Source of the DNA: Rectinema subterraneum
Lineage (GTDB): Bacteria; Spirochaetota; Spirochaetia; Treponematales; Rectinemataceae
Direction of reading: 5' to 3'
NCBI GenBank assembly: GCA_009768935.1
Contig: WESA01000008.1
Coordinates: 1 to 64,000 of the forward strand
Length of the DNA stretch: 64,000 nucleotides
Below, piece by piece: positions 60,013 through 64,000 of this stretch. How positions within the stretch are numbered: the first letter of the stretch is position 1; every line of letters begins with the position of its first letter. The translations under genes and the position numbers were made by a program. The notes beneath the pieces were generated by a model. It was not told the DNA's origin, searched no databases, and saw only the letters and a list, made by a program, of their open reading frames with translations.

Positions 60013-61022
60013 GCATGCGCGGAAAAGCAAGAAATGGAACAGGAGATTTTTGGCGGCCTCGCGCATATCTTGCTTTTCTTTTTTTGTTTATCGCTTCTTC
60101 TGTATGGGGTCAAACCTATCGCAATCTTTCGCAAGCGCGGCAGGCAGCATCATCAGCCAAAACAGCGGATTCGCTTACAACAGTGCTGAAAACCGCGATT
60201 ACGCAGCTTCCTGTTCGCGACAGCATCGCACTCTGTGAAGAATTCGAACCAAAGGTCCCGGCAGCTTTCAAGGCAGAGCTGAGGGGAACTGTCGGTGGGC
60301 TGTATTTGCTTTTGGGCCAAATAAATGATGCGAAAAGCTGGTATGCAAAAGCCGCTGGCCTGGATAAAAAATACACAATGCAAGCTCTTCGTCTTGCTAT
60401 TATGGCAGGAGATCAGAAGACGGTGCTGCAGCTATTGAAAAGTGAATCGCTTTCCCGCGAGTCGCAAGAAATTGCCGCTATATGGATATCGCTCCTCGAT
60501 GGCGAATACTCGAAAGCATCCGCCACAGCCAATCAGGCATTGTCCAGCACAACAGATCCCCAATCGCGAAGAGAAATTCTATTCCTGAAATATATTGCCG
60601 ATTTTGGCCTGTATGGCACGGCAAATTCGAGCATCCTCAAGGAGTTCCCTTTATCTATAGAGGCGGACATGATTCAAGGCAAGGTTTTTTCATCCGCCCC
60701 GCTCATTCTGTCGGTTGGCCTTAGCTGGCTGGGTTCTCCAACGATTTTGGCTGATTTGGCACAAAAAAACCTGGCAAAGCAGGATAACAACAAAAGTGAC
60801 TCCGGACAATGGCTCCAGGTCGGCTACTTTTCCGCCAAGGAAAACGCGGAACGCCTTTCCAGGAATCTGAGTGCAAAAGGCTATCAGACCCGCATTGTCG
60901 AAACGAAAAATTCGAATGGCGATTCGCGCTGGGCAGTGCACGTCGCTGCGAAAGATGATTGGCAGAAAACGCAATCGATGCTGAAAGATCAGGGATATGA
61001 GTCATATCTCGTGCAGCCATGA
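60009..61022 (+). CDS. Exported SPOR-domain protein with TPR-like region
   Basis: This 337-residue protein has a hydrophobic N-terminal segment (about 20-35, LAFLFLFIASSVWG) that is a signal peptide or anchor. A helical region of about 200 residues with TPR-like pairs (GLYLLLGQINDAKSWYAKAAGL) follows. A C-terminal SPOR domain (about 265-335: QWLQVGYFSAKENAERLSRNL, then YQTRIVETKN) binds denuded septal glycan in known examples. GTG 60009 overlaps the miaB stop; ATG 60015 is the alternative. A role at the septum would tie it to the division operon. Confidence 0.8.
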   Translation: MSMRGKARNGTGDFWRPRAYLAFLFLFIASSVWGQTYRNLSQARQAASSAKTADSLTTVLKTAITQLPVRDSIALCEEFEPKVPAAFKAELRGTVGGLYLLLGQINDAKSWYAKAAGLDKKYTMQALRLAIMAGDQKTVLQLLKSESLSRESQEIAAIWISLLDGEYSKASATANQALSSTTDPQSRREILFLKYIADFGLYGTANSSILKEFPLSIEADMIQGKVFSSAPLILSVGLSWLGSPTILADLAQKNLAKQDNNKSDSGQWLQVGYFSAKENAERLSRNLSAKGYQTRIVETKNSNGDSRWAVHVAAKDDWQKTQSMLKDQGYESYLVQP

Positions 61023-61052
61023 TTTCATGTGCCTTGCTGGCGCTGAGTCGCA

Positions 61053-62477
61053 TTAGCTGGTCTTTTTGAAGATATAAGGCGACAGGTAAGAAATGGAGAC
61101 TCCATCTGCGCTCATAGTCGCTGGTTCAAGGTGAAGGCGTTCGACAGAACCATCTTTTGATTGCTCAATAGATATAAGATAAAAGTATCGCTCGCTGGCG
61201 AGGCCATTCTGCTGTATCTGCAAAAAATCGAGCACTTGGCGGCCATCATATTCGTAAAGGCGCGCAATTCCTTCGCGGTACTTTCCTTTAATGACAAGGA
61301 TACTCTTGACTGGACTCAGCACAAGCACGGAGCCCTCATCGCCGAGATAGCGGCCAAACAGCTGGCTGAAATCAAATTGAGGCATCTTTGGGTGTTCCGT
61401 GGCGACTGCGTTGGGCATGGAGGCTGTTCGATATATGCTGGACCACCCTTCATCGCGGCGGAACGTGGCAATCTGCTGGTCTATGACAGAAACAGCAATT
61501 TCATTTTCCGCACGCGCTTCGATAACGACTACACGGTCAAGGTCGCTCGATTCAGAAGTGCTGCAGGTAATATAGAGACGATTACCGTTGCGTTCCGAAC
61601 TTTTCATTATCCAGCGCTGCTGAATTTGCTGGTCGCTGAAAATGAGCTCTTGGTTTTTCGCATCCAGATAAAGAAAACGTGCACCGGCCGTGTTATCGGA
61701 ATTCGTCCAGAGTCTATCCATCCAGGAAAGAAACGCTCCCACATCCACGCCGGAAGGTCCCGCAAAAATTGGCCTGGCTTTTTGATCGAGCGCAATTTCC
61801 GATGTCTTTTCGAATGCCGATAATCTGTTGTTCCAAATATATTTGCTTTGGAGCAGCACATTCGAACCGATCTCGCGCGTTTCGAGGATAATCGAGGCGG
61901 CTCGAGGTTTCTCTGTCTCAGTATTTTCCTGCAAAACAACCGATGCGCCGCGGCCAGAAAACACTTTTGCATAGCCTCGGTCAGAAAGCCGCCGGAAAAT
62001 TGTCAGAGTCTGGTTATTCGATGCATCGAGCCCCTGGACTACAAGGTCGACAATCCCATCACCTGTTACGTCTTCCGGCTGAACAATGATGCTGTCCGAT
62101 TTGGTTGCGGCAATTTCGCCATCGAAATAGCGGAAATAGATGCCCAAGGCTGGAGAAAACTTGGCAATAACGATGGAAAGAGCCTGGCTTGATGTGCTTT
62201 TTCTGGAGATGATGACCTGTTCGAAATCTTCGTCGTCATCGAGATTGAGATCTATCGTTTTGAGAAAGATTTCTTCAGGCACAGGTGCAATTCGTGCTCT
62301 CTGCTGGACAGCGCTTTGCTGTTGGACTTGATTTTTCTCATTAGAGGATTCAAGCATAACGGTCCGGTTTTCTATCGGGATTGAAGCCTGAAGCGTCTCC
62401 TGGCGCTGAAGCGCAACCAGCCATGCAGCAAGAGCAAATGCTACAAGGAACGCTGCAATGTACAAACGTTTGAGCAT
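61053..62477 (-). CDS. Exported pallilysin-like/VCBS-type protein
   Basis: The protein has 474 residues. An uncleaved or cleaved hydrophobic N-terminus (about 5-22) is followed by a Gln-rich linker. Two acidic calcium-binding-like segments then occur, DLNLDDDEDFEQ (near 76) and DVTGDGIVDLV (near 137), as in FG-GAP/VCBS repeats. The rest is beta-rich. The layout recalls the treponemal 'pallilysin-related adhesin' group, known to me only in outline; no HExxH protease motif is visible. It lies 33 nt after ornithine aminotransferase on the same strand. The function call is tentative. Confidence 0.55.
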   Translation of the reverse strand: MLKRLYIAAFLVAFALAAWLVALQRQETLQASIPIENRTVMLESSNEKNQVQQQSAVQQRARIAPVPEEIFLKTIDLNLDDDEDFEQVIISRKSTSSQALSIVIAKFSPALGIYFRYFDGEIAATKSDSIIVQPEDVTGDGIVDLVVQGLDASNNQTLTIFRRLSDRGYAKVFSGRGASVVLQENTETEKPRAASIILETREIGSNVLLQSKYIWNNRLSAFEKTSEIALDQKARPIFAGPSGVDVGAFLSWMDRLWTNSDNTAGARFLYLDAKNQELIFSDQQIQQRWIMKSSERNGNRLYITCSTSESSDLDRVVVIEARAENEIAVSVIDQQIATFRRDEGWSSIYRTASMPNAVATEHPKMPQFDFSQLFGRYLGDEGSVLVLSPVKSILVIKGKYREGIARLYEYDGRQVLDFLQIQQNGLASERYFYLISIEQSKDGSVERLHLEPATMSADGVSISYLSPYIFKKTS

Positions 62478-62510
62478 ATGTGCAATCTCTTTCAGTTTCT
62501 TCTTCCTTGC

Positions 62511-63710
62511 CTATACAGAAGCCAGAACTCCGGTAATCCGGGCGAGCGCATCTTCGAGTTCATCTTCAGTGATAACAAGCGGCGGCGCAAAGCGAATAAT
62601 GTTTCCATGTGTCTGCTTTGCAAGGATGCCGTTTTCTTTCAGCGCGAGGCAGGCTGGATATGCATCAAAATTTTCTTCGAATACTACTGCATTGAGGAGG
62701 CCTTTGCCGCGTACAAGGCGAATTTTGGGCGAGGAGACAGCTCGCACAGCTTTTCTGAAGTGCTCTCCAAGCCGATAGGCGTTTTCTTCGAGGTGCTCTT
62801 GTTCGAGCACTTCGATTGCAGCGACACCAACCGCATCAGCAAGGGGATTGCCGCCAAACGTTGAACCGTGGGTCCCGGGTGTGAATACATCCATTATTTC
62901 ATGATCAGCGACTATGGCGGAGATGGGCATGATACCGCCTCCCAGGGCTTTCCCCAGGCACATGATATCAGGCCGTGCACCCTCATATTGCCATGCAAAA
63001 CGCCTGCCCGTACGGCAGAAACCAGTCTGGATTTCATCGAAAATAAGCAGGATGCCATTTTCAGTGCAAATCTTGCGCAGCGCGGAAAGATATCCATCGG
63101 GAGGCACCACGACGCCTGCTTCTCCCTGAATCGGCTCCACGAGGATCGCAACGGTATTCTTGTCGATAGCGGCGCGAGCCGCTTCTGCATCACCAAAGGG
63201 TACTCTGACAAAGCCAGGTACATAGGGTCCATAATTCACATATGATTCCGGGTCGCTGGACATGGATACAGCAGTGAGTGTTCTTCCATGGAAGTTCCCT
63301 GCAGCGCAAATTATATTCTGCTTGCCGTTTTCGATGCCTTTTATTTCAGCGCCCCAGCGGCGAGCTGCCTTGAGCGCGGTTTCCACAGCTTCGACGCCGG
63401 TATTCATGGGAAGCGCTTTTTCATATCCGGTATAGTCGCAGAGTTTTTTCAAAAACAGCCCCATTTTGTCGTTATGGAACGCCCGTGAAGTCAACGTGAC
63501 CAGCTCAAGCTGGGCCTTTGCTGCAGCGACAATATGAGGGTGCAGATGTCCTTGATTGACTGCTGAATATGCGGAAAGAAAATCATAATATTCTCTTCCT
63601 TCAGGATCCCATACTTTGCATCCCCTGGCTTTCGAAATGACGACCGGAATCGGATGGTAGTTGTGCGCACCATAGCGGTTGTCCAGGGTAATGTAATCTT
63701 GGGAATTCAT
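62511..63710 (-). CDS. rocD: Ornithine aminotransferase
   Basis: This class III PLP aminotransferase (399 aa) converts ornithine and 2-oxoglutarate to glutamate semialdehyde. The PLP and substrate motifs are ALPMNTGVEAVETALKAARRWG, AAGNFHGRTLTAVSMSSDP, LLIFDEIQTGFCRTGR, the PLP lysine in CLGKALGGGIMPISA and HGSTFGGNPLADAV. MNTGVEAVE is characteristic of ornithine aminotransferases within the class. AAGGAGG lies 6 nt before the ATG. Carbamoyltransferase ArgF is the other ornithine enzyme in the window. Confidence 0.93.
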   Translation of the reverse strand: MNSQDYITLDNRYGAHNYHPIPVVISKARGCKVWDPEGREYYDFLSAYSAVNQGHLHPHIVAAAKAQLELVTLTSRAFHNDKMGLFLKKLCDYTGYEKALPMNTGVEAVETALKAARRWGAEIKGIENGKQNIICAAGNFHGRTLTAVSMSSDPESYVNYGPYVPGFVRVPFGDAEAARAAIDKNTVAILVEPIQGEAGVVVPPDGYLSALRKICTENGILLIFDEIQTGFCRTGRRFAWQYEGARPDIMCLGKALGGGIMPISAIVADHEIMDVFTPGTHGSTFGGNPLADAVGVAAIEVLEQEHLEENAYRLGEHFRKAVRAVSSPKIRLVRGKGLLNAVVFEENFDAYPACLALKENGILAKQTHGNIIRFAPPLVITEDELEDALARITGVLASV

Positions 63711-63756
63711 GAAAAACCTCCTTCGAGAATAGAAGCTCCATACAGGAGTTTTTCCT

Positions 63757-63762
63757 ATTATA
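63757..63762 (-). promoter_or_regulatory. -10 box of the rocD promoter
   Basis: On the minus strand a perfect TATAAT (63762-63757) lies 46 nt before the rocD ATG; the -35 candidate TTCCAG, 17 nt upstream, matches weakly. Confidence 0.55.
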
Positions 63763-63786
63763 CCCTGAGTTGTTTTTGCCTGGAAG

Positions 63787-63804
63787 TGCTAATAATAATT
63801 AGCA
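63787..63804. promoter_or_regulatory. Perfect inverted repeat upstream of rocD
   Basis: TGCTAATAATAATTAGCA has 7-bp arms around a 4-nt centre. It lies just upstream of the -35 region of rocD, a position suited to an activator or repressor. The core TGCTAAT also occurs in the palindrome at 29724-29739. It lacks the GC content and U-run of a terminator. Confidence 0.45.
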
Positions 63805-63846
63805 ATAGTATAAATAATTATGCAAATAAACCGGATTGCGCGATGC

Positions 63847-64000
<154 letters not shown>

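Overview
The window looks like chromosome of a treponeme-like spirochaete (order Treponematales, Treponema/Rectinema type). I infer this from gene content and order: a reduced dcw cluster running into dprA and topA, a FliA/WhiG sigma factor, a NtrC-type regulator with a soluble kinase, bactofilin, Rho with a long hydrophilic N-terminus, a beta-barrel outer-membrane protein and a pallilysin-like exported protein. No sequence comparison was run, so the placement is an inference. Both strands are densely coded, with many 1-17 nt gene overlaps.

Layout. 1-264: 3' stump of a transposase. 444-9696: division and cell-wall operon mraZ-rsmH-ftsL-murF-mraY-ftsW-ftsQ-ftsA-ftsZ, with a good promoter and a four-unit MraZ operator at its head. 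9693-17487, same strand: xerD, dprA, topA, xerC, hslV, hslU, fliA. 17524-24805, minus strand: pgi, murG, cvpA, holB, histidine kinase and sigma-54 activator, in transcription order. 24860-27354: recQ and nth. 27453-31290, plus strand: argF, nrnA, then a 399-nt gap ending in a textbook sigma-54 promoter that drives an unfamiliar 280-residue protein and rdgB. 31410-39453: ribosomal proteins L31 and S20, Rho, bactofilin, HU, PlsC (plus strand), a 56-residue zinc ribbon, and mutL-phosphoesterase-ParB-like. 39603-46272: outer-membrane protein, PyrF-PyrE fusion, Rex-NTPase-Rrf2, a PRTase-like gene and mobA. 46301-53076: tatAC, fused ftcD, potABCD. 53191-64000: rhodanese and CoA-disulfide reductase, aminotransferase, folD, folE2, a small membrane protein, miaB, a SPOR protein, a pallilysin-like protein, ornithine aminotransferase and the 3' end of ddl.

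Working together. The first operon links peptidoglycan precursor synthesis to the FtsQ/A/Z divisome under apparent MraZ feedback. MurG and Ddl from the same pathway lie elsewhere in the window. The kinase and activator at 17.5-20.1 kb carry the full machinery for sigma-54 activation (GAFTGA loop). The only strong sigma-54 promoter I noticed, in a by-eye scan of intergenic regions, sits 10 kb downstream, with an imperfect palindrome 88 bp upstream of its predicted start. It drives a protein whose C-terminal helix-turn-helix resembles sigma region 4. This possible two-step regulatory relay is the most interesting candidate in the window. Other points of interest are two terminators whose RNA loops carry an anti-Shine-Dalgarno sequence, a CoA-disulfide reductase with a cysteine-less rhodanese domain beside an intact stand-alone rhodanese, a reversed-order UMP synthase fusion, and an endonuclease III with an enlarged iron-sulfur loop.
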